A DNA stretch of 64,000 nt from Symbiodinium natans (GCA_905221605.1 CAJNDS010002530.1:1-64000); one strand, 5' to 3'; positions 10,221 to 25,200 are shown, counted from the first letter of the stretch. Numbers and translations: made by a program. Notes: a model not told the origin generated them from the letters alone.

Positions 10221-13200
10221 CTTTAGATTTGGGTGTGTATGGTTCGATCAGGATCGTGCGAGATAAGTCGAGTCTTGCTGTCGCCGTCTGCCTCCTGGGT
10301 CTTGCCCCCTTGCAAAGTTGCCCGTGTGGGTGGTGGAAGGGTGTTTCTACAAACCTAAGCAGACAAAGCAACCCCGACGGTAGCTCGACTTTTGGATTTT
10401 ACAAGTAGCAGTAGTTCCTTCAACCCTGAAGCCTAAACTGCGATGCGAAGTCTCAGCATGGAGGCCTGCGGGCACTGGAAGCAGCCCTCAGTGCAAATGA
10501 GCAGGGCGGTCACCGTGGTCTGTGGGATGTCAGCTCCCTCCTGTTACTGTGGCTGCTGTTCAGGTTTCGGAGATTTTGGGGGGGCCACGTTGAGTGCAGC
10601 TGCAATGTGGTGTTTTGATTAGTACTCCCTCAGCAACTTGGCAACGGAATAGTAGGGTATCGTTACGTTTGAGACCCCCTGGATCAAGTTTGGGAAAATG
10701 GTGGCCTATGCTGCCTCTACGGCCTCTTTTTGGAGCCTCTGCTGGGCTTCTTCTGGGCCTCTTTGATGTAAGCAACCGTCAGGACTTGAAGACTGAAAGT
10801 TGCCTTATACGAAAGGTGTCAGAGCTTTGGGTTGCAGTCTTCATAGTTTTTAGGATGCTTTTGGTTTCGGCGTTTCAAGCCTTAAAGATTTCAAGGAGCC
10901 TCCCGAACCTTGGACTATTCCGAACCACTTTTCAATGTTGTCGTTCTAAACTCCGGGCTATCCTAGACTACGCCTTTGAAGACTGAATGGTCGGCTTTTG
11001 TTGAAGGATATCTTCGGCTAAATGTTGCTCTATGGCCAATCACTTTCCCAATCGAAACTCAACATTGTTGTGAGGAATCGAATGTTTGCGGTCTTTGTAG
11101 TTTGCCGGGGTCTGAAACGGTCTGACAGGGCGCTGCATGGCTTTTGTGGCTTTTGGTGCAACTGAACCCCCGCTTGACGAGCGAACTCAGATCTACACCA
11201 GAGGGCCACACAACCAGTAACTAAATACCCTACTATTCCCTGCCGATATCACAACGAAGGCATGGAGAGCACATCAGGTTGATTGAATGAAGTTGCCTTC
11301 ACCTAGGAATACGAAGGACAGGTTTTACGCCGATAGCATCGTGGGGATTTGGGGAGTGGGCACGATTTGTGGATTTGAGGGCTTGAAGTTTCTTCTGAAA
11401 CCCAAACCCTGGAGCAGAAGCGTGAGCCGCTGTCCTTGAGTACGGTCGGCAGAGAGCACTTCTCTGCTTTGTTCACCTCAACTGAGGGGGCACAACTAGC
11501 TTGAGTTCGTTCTCAGTGCACAGAGTACGCGATCCGACACGACATCGAGGACATGTTGTGAGAACATTTGACTTTGCGCCTTGAGCATTTCTTGAGAGCA
11601 TTTCTTGAGCATTTTTGAGCGGTCCCCAGATCTCCCTGAGCAGGGCTTATTTTGGCAAAGCACACACCCGACTAAACCCGCTAACTGGTGCAGATGTGAA
11701 TGGCTGCAGTTTGTCTAAGATGTGGCCTTCTTGTTGCTTTCCATTGCAAATTGTCAAGATTGTTTAAAGTTTAAAGTGCCACAGAGGGCCCAGAACGAAT
11801 CAATCCCCAAACCATGTGCGTAACTGTGGGCATCCCAGGGCCTGTTCGAAGGCTAAGCCCGACAAAGAAAGAAGTGTTGCCAAAACCAACCACACGACCA
11901 ACATATCTAGCAATAACGAGCCGTAACCTGAACCCCGCAGACTGGAGGACTGACATGAAGACAAAAAGCCACGACCTACAAAAGCCTGCAAGACTGGTCC
12001 AACAGCCCTATCTCTGAAGCCAAAACCACAGTCCTGAAAACGGAACGCATGACCTGGTGACGAAACGCGACAGAAAAAACAAGAAAAAACGCAAAAACAT
12101 CAGGGACAATTGAAAAACAGTGTGAGGGGACTAAACATGTTTATTTTGCGATGGCTCTTGGACGGCTAGGTCTGGAGCTTAAGGGTTTTGGGGCCTTGGG
12201 GTCGGGTTGCCCAGCTGAGGGTTCTTACATGTTTTCCTTTAGGGTCTAGTCAAATCCCAAGTCCCAAGTCCTTTCCGAAAAGAAATTGCTGCCCTTAAGC
12301 GCGAAGGCGTCTCAGGCCCAGCCACCCGAGGAATAAGCAAGTCCATGAGTACGAAAGCGGCTGCTTCGGCCTGCTCGGCTCCACGAACGGGGCTGGAACT
12401 GGAGCAACCTCTAACCCGAGCGGGTGCCATCACTATGTGTCGCTGCGCAACCAAACCTTGCAGCAAATGCCGGAGACGCAAAAATGCTGAATTCTTGCTT
12501 GAGGCTTGTCACCCCGGTAAACACCCGAGAACTGTGGGCGTTGTGGGCAAAGTTCGGTAGTCTGTTGAAAATGCGGCTCAAGATTCAGCAATAAAAAAAA
12601 AACCTGCAGGTCATCCGTACGTACCCATATCGAAGGTAACCTGGCAAACCAGGCGCCTATTCCGTACTCCTGCCCCCCCACGGCCCACCTCTACATGAGC
12701 CGAATTCTTAAGCTCGCCGGCCCTGAGCTCTCCTCACCCATCGCAAGCCTTGGGCACTCGACCTTCAAGCTCTGTAACCTCCCATATCCATGCATATCTG
12801 TGCTTCGATGTTGAAACTACCGGGCGTAATTGAATGGTTTGTATATGTTTGTATGGGCTTAGGGATGCGGCATTCTGGACGATGGGCCTCGATGTTCTCT
12901 GGCTCCACAAGGATGGGGACATCCGGTGATTTTGGCTCCCGCTCCGACTCGTAGCCTTTCGGCTTTAGGGTTGCCGGTTGATATGCATCTTGTATATCTT
13001 GTAGACATGACGAAGATATAGGGCACTCGACTCTCTATCCCACCATGACCAGATATGGTTGGGCAACTATTGTGGCTATCCGAATCAACCCGCCTCGGCT
13101 ACTGGCACTGCACACAACACCCACGGACCTGCTATGAACTGTTTTCACTGGCTGTCTGATTAGCTGGAAAGCCGCTGCGGATATACCATCCGCATGACTG

Positions 13201-16200
13201 CACATCGTCCTGCAACTCAGATGCAAGGGTAACGTTTAACAGCATATATTCACCCCTCCACCGGAGGAACCGGCCACTCGGCATGTGCAGCCGCCAGCCC
13301 GTCTCACTTACAAAGGTCACTAATCTTCGACCTCGGTCGAAATCCACTTTGAACGTCCAGTTGGCAGTTCACTTCGAAACCTCATCACGACTTCGAAAGT
13401 TCTCATAAGGATTGAATTCGGCACGCGGGTCGACGACGATGGATGTAGAGCCCATTTCTCACCTGCTTGGCCGCGGGTGTCCAGAGGAGATCGTGGCCGA
13501 GCTGGCTTTGGCCCCTGCGCAACATGGTACAGATGCTTGACTTTGCCGGCCCTGCTTTCGGGGTGTCACTCGCCACGATAAAGATGTACTTGTACCCCCC
13601 TCCGGCTTACGTCCAAGTTGAACTTTGGCTTAGCAATCGCCCCCCCGCGCTCTTTGCCGCCTCATCCCTCAGAATGTCTTCCGGCCAGCGTCCAATGATT
13701 CGCCAATGATGAGGGCTGCCCCAGCCAGTCGATGTCCGCTGCGGTGTTGAGGGAGACGTTCGCTCACCATTTCCTGGCCTCGAGGTTGGCGACGCTTTTC
13801 TTCGCTTGGATCTCCCACGTTGCCCCGCCTGTTCCCGCTTCGGCGTGGTCTGGAGCTGTCGGGTAACCAACACCAGCCTCGAGACCACGCTTTCTGCGAC
13901 CTCTCCTTCTTCATTGTTTCACGTAGCTGGTCCTGACTGGCCACGAGCTCCACCGTAAAGGTGTCCCGGATCATCTCGATAGACAAAGCCCCCCTTTCGG
14001 TTTGCCCTGAAGTATACCCCTCTTAAAATTCAAAATTCGGTACTGACCCCTCTCCCCCCCTTAACTCCTGTGATAGAGTCCATATGGAACTCAAGCCTAG
14101 ATACGCTAGCTTTCTTGATAATCGTACAATGGTGAATCAAAAAACGGCACAATAGTATGAAAGTATGACAGTATGCTGAAATAAAGTGTGTAGAACCGTA
14201 TAAGAGTATACGAGAATAGTTAGCTGTGCAACACTACACTGGTACAACATTATAAGGTAGAATACTTTCATGTCACAGTTTATCGTATGATAGTACGATA
14301 GCAATGGTTTTTGTCTCAGTAGTGGCAGGTTTTGTGCAAGATTTAGCTTGCAGTTCTTTTGAGAAAATCCGTAGCACGCCGAAATCAACCCGGACACCAA
14401 ACCCTAAACCCCAAGAGCTTACTTGAGATACCTAGGTGGGAGCTCTGGGTTCAGGCTTTCAGGGTTGTGGGCGCTCCCGGGCTCAGGGGTTCAGGGTTTT
14501 GTCTATGGGTTCCGGAGGCGGGCTGTGCACGGGTTTGAATGTAGCGAATGTCAGCATCGCTCATTCAGGCAAGTGGCTGGATTTTATTGAGGCCTTGGAG
14601 GCCATTCGCGAGGTCTGCACCTGGGCGTAGGAGAGGCTCTGCGTTTCGGGAAGAGGCTGCACCGAATGGAGCGGCTGAAATCAAGACAGCCAGCTCAGAA
14701 TCTCAGACGCCGCAATCTCTCGTTCGGTCGCTGACATTCGTGTTTTGGAGCCTTCGGCTGCTTATGGTTGCACACAGCTCATGAGCATTGCCAGAAATAG
14801 CCACACCAAGGCTTTCGGGAATCCCTGTTTTGAACTCAGGATGGTCGGCCTTTGTCGCGCGCTCGAACATGCCCCCAAAAGCCAAGCGACTGTCATGGCG
14901 AGGTCATCATCCGTCGTGCACAGACTTGCCTTCGATGCCTTCGACTGCATCAGCGCTTCACACACTTGGCTGATGGAGTCCTCGCTCAGACCGCAATCTT
15001 GAGGTTTTAGGAGTTTAGGACCTTAGGAGTGTTTAGGGCCTTGGGGTGTCGGAACTTAGGAAGGTTGGACTTCGTAAGAGTTCAGGCCAGGTGGGTTCCA
15101 AGGAGTGAGGGCTTCAGGATCCAGGACTGACCCACACATGAAAGAGACATACTTTGGGCCGCTTGAGGATGCGGCGCTTGCAGCTTGAAGGGAGTTGAAG
15201 GGAGTTGAAGGGAGTTGAAGGGAGTTGCTGGGGATGAAGGGGACCTTCAAGCCCTAAGCTCTGCTCACAGTCCCAATGCCCCAAAAGCATCTTAAACCCT
15301 AAGCCCGCCCATTTCCCACCACCAAACGCCAATGGTGCACGGTCGGTTTCCCTTTGAGGGTTTGGGGTTTCAGCTTAGGGTCTGTAACCTGTATGGGGAT
15401 AAAGGGTTCCAGGACGATTCGTTTAAGGTTTATACCGCCAATGCTCGCAACTCCTTGGGGCCGGCGGGCTCTGCCAGCACAGCCCAGCTAAGCCCCAAAT
15501 CCCAAACCCAAGCCTTGTTCACGGAGCTTGGCATTATCACGGACTCCACTGACTGAACGAACCGAAGCGTCTCCTGCAATGATGCAGGCTTTTTGGTGAA
15601 CATCAATGGACGCGCGTCCTAACTCACCACCCTAACCCTTCGCAGTTGAGGCCTTTTCGCTTGGAAAGACCCTTGCAAAGCCCGAATAAAGTCGACCCCA
15701 TCATCAACCGTAAATTCGTAAATCGAACAAATTCGATCCCTAGGTCTGGCCAGGGGTAGCTGGAGGCCTCGGAAGCCCTTGGGAGAGCTGTGAATTGAAC
15801 CGTAACTAGAAATGTGCGTCTCCCCTGCGCATAAATACACTTGGTTGGCAAGCCGTCGGAAAACTTGTGGGGGCAAGCCGTCGGAGCCCCATGTGTCGAG
15901 TTTCGATGGCCCAGGGATTGATGCAGGTAGCCTGGTCTAAGCTCCAGTTGAAGTCAACAATTGCTGTGACGTGGCAAGTCTGTGTGTGTGTGTGTGTTCT
16001 TTGTTGGTTAAAACAACTTTGGATTGGGGTTCAGGTTTGCGGGTTGATGTTGGAATTGGGGCTCAAGCTACTCAGCCCAAAAGGTGGAACTCGATGTCTT
16101 CATGATGCCCGGTCATGGCACCTGGACATCCTACATAGAGATATTGTAGTTCGCCAGATCTTTGATGCCTGCACTGGCAAGCCGGACGAAACATACAACA

Positions 16201-19200
16201 GTCGTTGCCCTCAAAGCCAGCCCTAAACCCGAACCCCCAAAACCGAAACCTTGCAACCCTGCTAAGACTTGTGACACGCAGTATTGGACGAAAAGCAGCA
16301 TTTATCACACTCAATCCTGGCATCCACGGTCAGGGTTTAGCGGAGCGCTCAGGGTTCAAACCTCGGGGCTTCTGGGTGTTTTCTGGGGGGTTGTGGGTAA
16401 TTTATGGGATGTTACGGGATGTTGCGGGGTGTTACAGGCTTGGGCGTTTGGGGCCTTTAAAGTGAAGTTTCGCAGGTGTGTAAACTCTAAGTGCCCCAGC
16501 CTGGGATGATGCCCTCCATGTTGCGGATGAAGAACTCATCCGGATCCGCATATTCCGACCACTTGAGGAATACCTTTGGGAAATCACCCTGCTTCAAGTC
16601 TTCAGGTCGAACTTGAGGGTTCGGTTCTCAGGTCTCGCCGATGCGATACGCGATGCGATGCAGTTTCTCCCAAAATTAGTGCGATGCATGTGCTTGCGCC
16701 CTTCGTCGATGCTCTGCTTTGCTGACTACATCTGCGTGAGTATGCAGCCGCAACCAGTCCCTCCGGCTGCTGACCCACAGAAGGTCGTGAAGGACTTGGG
16801 TGTGGGAGATTGCCCGCCAGGGTTGGGTCGGTTCCGGTCCACACGGTCCACGGTAGGTACATGGAAGGTGTCAGAGCTCTCGCTGGAAAGCTTCTCATCG
16901 AAACCCTTGTACCTGAAAGCCTCTCGCAACAGTGAACGAGTTGGCCAATCGACAGGCTTAAGCTTCAAGGCTTAAGAATAGTAAGCCTGCAGCCCCCAAT
17001 CAAAAAACAAGTTGTCCAGCAGCAATCCAGGATGCTGTGTGGACGTTGTGGGCTCTGGCCGTGCAGATTTCGCCAACGCACCACTTGCGCAACCTGGGTT
17101 CAGGTTCAGGGTACCTGCTATCGGCAAGGCTTAATTACGCAGGTGACATGTTTCAGGCCAAACAAGGCCAAAAATCTGAGCTGCTAAGACTCACGGCCTA
17201 CTGACTGAAGTTTCGGGCACGAAAGAAACTTGAACAAGTTCAGGCTGGAACTTCCTTACCGATGCTGCACGTCGTTCTCAACGTGTGTGAAGGCTATCGG
17301 CGCTTCAAACCGCAGTATTCCCAAAGAGAGACCGCGACAACACGCGACAACACCTACATGTCGTAACTCATAAAAACCCCAATGACCTATGCCCCTCGCC
17401 GCCCTCCAAACCTCTAACAGAGGTTTGGGGTGGGGGGGGTTGTCGAAGCATCGCCGCCCCCTGTTCCCCCAAACAGTTTCGAAATGCAGAAGGGCCCCAA
17501 GATCCTAAGGATTTTCGGCTCAATACTTGCTCTATGTAGGGTGGTTTGGGCTTTCTTCTTGCAGCTTCAGAAATTGAGGGGCGTTTTGGAGCTTAGGGCT
17601 TTGGGTTTGGCTGTGACACATAAGGATCAAGACTTTCTTCTTCCCTTGTCGGCAGCTTGAAGGACCGCACAGTTTAAGGTTGAGGGGTCCTCTCGAACCG
17701 CCACCCGGCGACAAAACGTCCGGGCTGGCCAGTACCACAAAAGTCTCGGTGTCCTGGTCGCGCGCGTCAATCCCGAGATCCCTCCTTCAAACCCGAATTG
17801 CGAGAAACCCCGGGATCGGGGATCCTATGACCAGAATCTCAAAACCCGAAGAAGGGAAGCAGGTTCTTTGATGGCTGCTGCAGAGTGCCGAGGTATTGCA
17901 AGAAAGGTTTGGGCGTGGGGTTGGTTGTCGTGTCCTCTGCAGTATCTAGGTTCCAACCCCCACCCAAAACGAATCCCCAGGTCGTGTTAGTTTCTCAAAC
18001 ACATGGGTTCGGGTTTGGGTTTTCTTGGGAAGATGGCTACTGCTGAAGCCTGCAGTAAAACCCGCAAACCCAAAGTCGTTGAGCCTTGCTACCCTAAACC
18101 TGGAATTTGACCGACATGAAAAGGGGCACGCTGAAAGCCAAACATGCGGAGCCTGACCCACGTAGCTGAAGAGGCGGGTCAGATCGTTCAAGTCATCCGA
18201 ATCCACAAACGTGGTATTGCCTTTCTTTTGTGTAGCATTGATCTACACCTAGGGTTGGGGGGTTCCGACAAGGTTTGTGGACACTGAGATTCAATGCATT
18301 TTGGATAGGGCTCCTAAGATTCAGCATGGCGGGCTTGGAACTTTGTAGTTTTCATGGTTTGTTGGATCAAGCGGCCACATGGCTTGGACAACTCAATCCG
18401 CATTAGAACCACCGTAGCACCCTGAATTGTGCATGTATATCCTAGACTCCTAGACCGGTTCGCAAGTCCACACAGCATCTGCAGATCCTGTGAGCGGTGC
18501 ATCACGCAAACGAATGCGAGGGCACCCAGACCGGTACAACTTCCAAGGGACCGGAGCCGGTGGGCGTTGGCAAAGCTATGCCGAGTTTGCAAGCTCTGAC
18601 TATGTCGGCATCAGGTGTACATCCCTAAACCTAAAACCTGAACCAAAAATCTCTGCCCACTGAGCTGCGAGTGCTGCGCTTCTGCAGGCGCATCTTCAAA
18701 AGGCGGGCCACGCCTAGCGTCACATCTCTGCGACAGAGACATTTAACCAGAATTTAGTTACCGGCTTACGGTTACAGTGCCCGTGGTTGCAGGGCCTCAT
18801 TGATGTTGCACTGTCGTTGACGACAGTACAAGGCCCCCCACCCCCCAAACAAATTTGGGCGGGGGGACGGGGGGGGAAACCATCCTGAAGCCTCAGACCC
18901 CGACACCCTCAAGGCCTCAAGCCTTTAGGACCTTACGGCCTGAAGCCTCTAGCTGCCTTGCTCAGGAGGCCTGTGTAGTATACAGGGTGACGCAACAAAT
19001 TTATTAAAGTGCCTATCACGAAATTTGTTTGGGGCCTCGTTTGGCAATGAAATTCACTAAGGCTTTATATGGAACTAGCCGGGCATAGCTTTCTGGATTC
19101 TCCGGGCTCTGGCTCTTTAAGATTCCTGCACCCCAAGGCCCTCAGGGCCTCAAGCCTTATTGCGTAAACCCTTAGCCCGAAACACAGACCTTTAAAGAAA

Positions 19201-22200
19201 CATCCATCCGGAAAAAAACACTTGTGATAGTAGCGGGCTGCCCCAACAAACTGAGTTCGCAGAATAAGTTTTCGAAACTCGTATAGACCCCGTCAATACT
19301 AAAGACAGTCCAACATGAAAAACTCAGGGATCTGAGCTCTTCCCCTTGGATCTTCCTTATTGCGAAAGCTCTTTGGCGCGGCTGGAACCTGAAAGTGAAC
19401 AGCCCAATGAGCCCAAGCCACTGAAGACCCTAACCCCAAAATTGAGAACCCCGCAAATCTCTGATGCCAGCCCTAGGAGGGCCTAAGCCCTGACGTGAGC
19501 ATCCCGGCTTAGGGATCGCAGGTATGGCTCTGCCTCCCGCAGCCATTTCTGAAACCTACTGCCCTAACTAGACTCCCAAAAACAAGTCTAGGCCCGCAAA
19601 CCCTCCAAGCCCGCAAGCCCCAACTACCCGAGTCCTAAGCCCTAAGACGCTCAAACCCGAAACCCCCCCAAATCCCCCAATAAGCCCGAGTCCATAGCCC
19701 CTGCCCCGAAACCTTTAAATCTCAGACCCGTAATTCAGCTCCTGGAGCCGTGACCCTCAAACCCCCCAATTGAAGTCCTACAGCCCTAAAGAAACCCACG
19801 CCCAAAGCCTCCCGCAGCCAACTTCTGATGGCACAAGAAGAACCTTGGAAATGACAAGGCATCGCAGCGAAAACTGTTAAGGGCTTAGGGCGGTTGGCAG
19901 CATCCAAACATCGGTCAGTTTCTCAATAAGTCTGAATTTCCGTTTCATAGTCTCGAGTCCTAAACTTCCTAAACTCTAAATGTCGAACACCAGACGTCCA
20001 CACACCCGAGGGACCGAAACATTCCCAAACGTCAGGAACCCACGATAGGCCCGGGCACCTGAAGGGCTTCACGCGCTTCAGGCGCATGTGCATCACAGCC
20101 CCATATGCCACCGCGCTGACGATGGCGAAGAGCCTCCATCTACCGCTCAGGGTTCTCGTGGTTTTCCGGTTTTCCCCTGGTAGGACTTTGATTCTGAGGG
20201 GTTAGGTTTCAGGGCTCTTGGGATTTGGGCTTTGGGCTTGTAGGCGTGGGCTCTTGCTGAGAAAAGGCCTGTCGGCATTCGCTCTGCTAGGCCTGCTGCA
20301 TGACAGAGGCGGGCACAAGTAGAAGAATCGGAGTGCGCAGTCCAACAACACACCCATAAAGGGCACTCATGGGCACTCTCTCTGACTGCGCACCGGGGCC
20401 AGGGTGGAGAGAGCTGACTCAGACCACAAGGTTTAGGTTCGGCTCAGTTTAGCTCACCAGCTCACTATCTGATGTGACTTTATGACGACTTCCTGGTTCA
20501 AGGTCCAGGCTTGTGGGCTTTCAGCTCTAGGCAGCTGTCAGATTTTGATTTTGGAACCGCTGAAGAATATCTGAAGCACAGCCACAACAGTATCAAGAAA
20601 TAGCGAAACGCCACAACAGCCTTCCCTCAACTTCGAAGTGCAGAGGGATCCTACAACCTCCACCCTTGAACCTACACATCCCTACACTTGGGATGTTCCG
20701 CCATATCGTAACAGTCTCTTCATTGGCAAGGGCAGATTGTGCTTACAAGGACGCAAGAGGGGAACTCCAGTTTTAAGCTAGACTGCCAAAACGTGTGGCT
20801 TCGAGGTTGGGTGTTGATGTGGAGCTTCGGACGCGTAGCGGACTCCCAGGCTATGATGGAGGGGGGTGGGGGGGTTGGTGAAACCACTCAGAAACGGCCT
20901 ATCATTTAGATTCGGATCAACAACCCAGAACTTGCATGCCTCACACCTACAGAGACTTTACACGGACTTCCATTTAAAGCCCAGAAACATGAGCACCAAG
21001 AAGAACACACAAATGGCGATAGAGGTGTTCGCGTCCACCTCGCCCGAGACTCCCAAGCTTTCAAATTTAAGGTTCAGGCTTAGGGGGGTTTAGGTTTGGC
21101 TTGCAGATTTACGGGCCGTTTACTGTAGGTTTGAGCCTATTCGGGTGTAGAGTCAGTTCAGGTGTTTTTGTAAGTTTGTGCCTGCTCTGTGGCTCCTGTG
21201 GCATCTTTCGCATTATGAATATTATGTTTCTGACAATCCCTAGAGTTGAAGATACAGCGTTCTTTGCGTTGTGCGTGGGGGGGGGGGGGGTGTTAAACTG
21301 GTTCATGTCCACACCGACAACACAGCGAAAGCAGCGAAGCTGACAAATTGGCCGGATGAATAAAGGCCCACTCCTGACAATGAAGGCTCGGGCACAGAAT
21401 CAACTGCAACCAGTTCCAAGAGCCATGAACAGGATGTGCAATACAAAATGCAAACTTTTCCTTGTTGGACAACAACAGAAATGTCCAGGGTGCTCGGGCT
21501 GTATCTTACGTAACATCACCCAAACACGGGGAATCGTCATGATAAAGACCCGATTCCGATCAAGAAAGCTGGAAGTTGGGTTGAATGCAACGGGTTTAAG
21601 GTGTGTCGCACCTCCGCCTCCGCTCCAGCGAACACCGACGCTATGTCTAGGACAACAATGAGGCAGATCTGCAACAGGGTGTCCTTGAGCAAAGACGACA
21701 TGCCCCGTCCCCCTCAGACCCCTCGAACCACCCTCCTCGAAATTCCGCCGAAATTTGACCTTCTTGGATATTCTAGTGGGATTTTGACCGTCCCTAAACC
21801 CGTTGACCGGCACATTTGTGCTAGGACCTGAAACGACCTACACTTGGTGGTCGACCGTCTCGTTGCAAGATTTAGTTTAGCTAAAGGCTAGAAATTCAGT
21901 CCGCAGGTTGAAATCCTGAAGTAGCCATCAGATGGCTACTTCACCCCCAACGATCTTCGGAAGCATGTGAGGATATCTGAGGGGAGTTGTCAGGCTTCAG
22001 AATTCTGGCTTTCGGTTGCCGCTCCGGGTTCTGCGCTTGCGTGTTTGAGGGTTGAGGGTTCAGGGTGCAGTGTGCACCGGAGGTGCGGGATTTGAGGCAA
22101 GATCTTGCGAGCTAGCACGTGGGTGTCATAACCATCAGTACCTCGACCGCATGGTGGCAGCAAGTGCAGGATTAATTAGGATTCAGGATTTGGGTCGTTC

Positions 22201-25200
22201 CTGGTGGCGTAGCTGCAGCTGAGTGACCAGCAGATTGCCGGCCATCACGCGCCAAGGCTTGAAGAAGGATGTTACTGTCAAGCTTGCATACCTGAGGTTG
22301 TCCCCACACCCTGGATCAAATACTGTACATGCGATGCAGGGTGTTTGGGATTTCGGGCTGAAGACCCCAACATAGAAAACAGATGAATCAGTTTCGCCCG
22401 TGGCTTTGTTCCACTTCGTTCCCTAGAAATTAGTCTGGGAAAAAGAGATGGATGGAGAGAGAGACACAGAGAGAGCGAGAGAGAGAGAGAGAGTGAGAGA
22501 TGATAATTTCTGTGAGGCGCGTAGAATTCAACGTGGAGACGAGCGACGTGCTGTTTCTCTTTCAAGCGAAAACAAAGGTGAACAACAACCTTGAAACCAG
22601 ATACAAGGAATCAAGGAGCCACATGATATAACACTAGATGTTTATAAACTCTAGGTAGTACCAGATTTACGTGTAGCCCGCGAGTCATTCAGATTGTGAT
22701 GGTGACTTACAGAGTGTTGTGCTAGGTTGTTCTCCACAGTCTCACGCCCTACAAACCCGGCCCCCAGCCCAAATCCTAAACCCTGGAGTAAAGGACTGGG
22801 CATGGTTTTGGATGCTCGTGCGAAGGCTTGTGTGCCTGAAACCGCGCTTCCAATGTGCTGTCGAGCAGGTGATCTGGGAAAGGCAGGTGCTTCGGACGTG
22901 TTCCGAGAGTGTTAGTAAGCGTTTAAACAAAACCTAAACGGTCCTAAGCCCCAGTGGGCCCCAGCCTGACATATAGCCAGGCCACAGAAGGAGGTTCAAG
23001 CACACCAACTTGCTGGAGATGGACGGCATCAGTGGGCACAGCACGATCAGGGCATTCCGCATCCTTGGACATGGTGTGAACGTTTGGAGACATCCCGAAC
23101 GCAACCCACTCAAAACCCTGAAAACCCTGAACCCCAAACTGCACAAAGAATTGCTCAACTTGCCCTCTACCGCCCATGAAGGCCCAAGGGCAGGTAGAGG
23201 ACAGAGAAAATCTCGGCGCCAGGTCGGAAGCGGATGTACCTAAGTCATGTTTGAGCGCATTTGGCCGCCGCTCTGGCATGCGGTCGACAGTAGGGCCCGA
23301 CTCCGCCATGACTCAAAAGCACCGAGTAGTATTCCAGGAGAACCAGATATCATTCTGTTCTTCTGGTTTGTTGATCCTTGCTGTCGTGGAAAACCCTGTG
23401 CTTGCAGCTCCCCGATTCCGATTGGCCCAATTCAATAAGCTTGTCCACTCACCTTTCAACTTGAACCCTGTCCGCACAATTCTCAATCGCGCGAAGGCCT
23501 ATCCTTTCCTCCTTCAAGACCCAGAACCTCAAAGCTTCGAGCCACCTTGCAACCGCCCAAACCCTATAACCCCTAAACCCTGCCGCCAGGGCCACAAAAA
23601 GGAGCATGCGCGGACGAAACGCACGTCCGCCTCGAGCAGCCGACGTGGCAGCTCCACGAGAGTCACCCACCTCGGGATTGAGAAGTTGTGGAGAAGTACA
23701 GAACCTTCCTGCCGTGAACGCTTGAGCTATGTCGAGCAGGGCGGCGAGCAGATCGCCACAAAAGAGATTGGCATCAGAGTTGCCTCGGTGACTGCACTGG
23801 CTGCTTCGCTGGTCTTAGTCTGGGCACCTTTGCCGTCCACTGGCGGTGAAAGTAGTGCTCTCCGTAAGGTTCAACTAGAGGGACCGGATAAGTAAATCAG
23901 CATGTTGAGGGTGGAAGGAATTACTGGTTTGAGGGTCGGACTAGAAAAGTCCGCTTCATGAGACCTTCGGAGCTCTGGTATGTGTCTAGGGCCGATACGG
24001 AGAGTGCTCTACAATAAGTAACACACTCAGACTCAAGCAGCTGCAGGCGCGCGAACAGCAAGAGCGGTGCAGGGAACACCTCCCTTCCGATCCCGGATCC
24101 AAGATGCGACCCCACCGATCAGGCTCATCTTCAGGTGCTCCTCCTGCGCTGTGATGGGGCTTCTGGTTGTTTTGTCTGTGTGTGTGTGTGGATCTGCTGG
24201 TTCGAAGAAGAATGCTTCCTTTTCCGAGTTAGGGTCATTCCTTTTGCAAGCAGGTGGCAGCAGCTCCGTTCAGCAGTCGTCTGAAGGTTCCGTGATGCTT
24301 AGGGTTTTGCCGTCTATCGTCCTTGCTTGTATTGCATCTAACAGCCCACCATTGCAACACGTGCGCTGCCACACATCGTGAGCTTCAAATTGTGTAGGTT
24401 CAAGAGGGACGGCATGGGACGGCCAAAACACTCTCTAGCATCAACTCTTGGCAAGCGGGCGACACCCAGCGCTTTGCGACACCCAGCGAGGGTTTTATTA
24501 GGAAGTTTGCCTGGGCGCTCTGCTTCGCAGGTCCTGCCCGTTGCAGAAGACGGTGTCGTACTCCTGGACAGTGGACCTGCGACCCTCGGCCCTGAGCCCT
24601 CGACCCTTAGCAAAAACTCGCAAACAAAAACGCAACAAGCCCCAACCCGCTTCAGGCCCCATGCCCTCGGCTGAAACCCGAAGCTCGAAGTGCAAAACCC
24701 CTCAGGCCATGAGGCCGTAGAACCTTCTTCTACGACAATGGAGACTATGGAGCCCCAAAGCAAGCCATTCTCTTGCATGACCCCGTAGATTCTTGTGTAA
24801 ACTGCAAAACAAGAGGTAAAGTGTTTAAACTGTGCATAGAAGGCTTATTCAGGGTGAACAAAAAGTTCGTAAAATTGCTGCCGGCTTGGGTTAGTGCTTT
24901 TATGCTGAATGCCTAGCAAAAAGTCGCTAAGGGTACCACTCGGGTCCTACTGGTAGTCTCCAAGAACCTTCAAACTGGAAAGTGCAAAAGGAGTGCGCAA
25001 CTCCGAGGGAAGGGCCTCCCATGTGGGTGCATTTTGCATTGGAAGGGGGCCAGGATGGATGAGAACACCGAGATGTAGAAGATCCTCTGCTTTCTGCAGT
25101 GGAAAGGGCTGTTTTTGAGGGGCTTTGTGTTTGGGCTTAGCAGTTTAGCGCCCATCTCATGGTCTCGCGATTTCGCGAGTCTTGGAAGTGCAAGATAAGC

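Noticed and set aside
23176-23895. 239-codon plus-strand open frame, one of the longest in the window
   Set aside because: It covers the 23063-24350 gap of the minus-strand gene and contains telomere-like words (NPITPKP-type peptides). No domain was recognised, so it is left uncalled, though not excluded.
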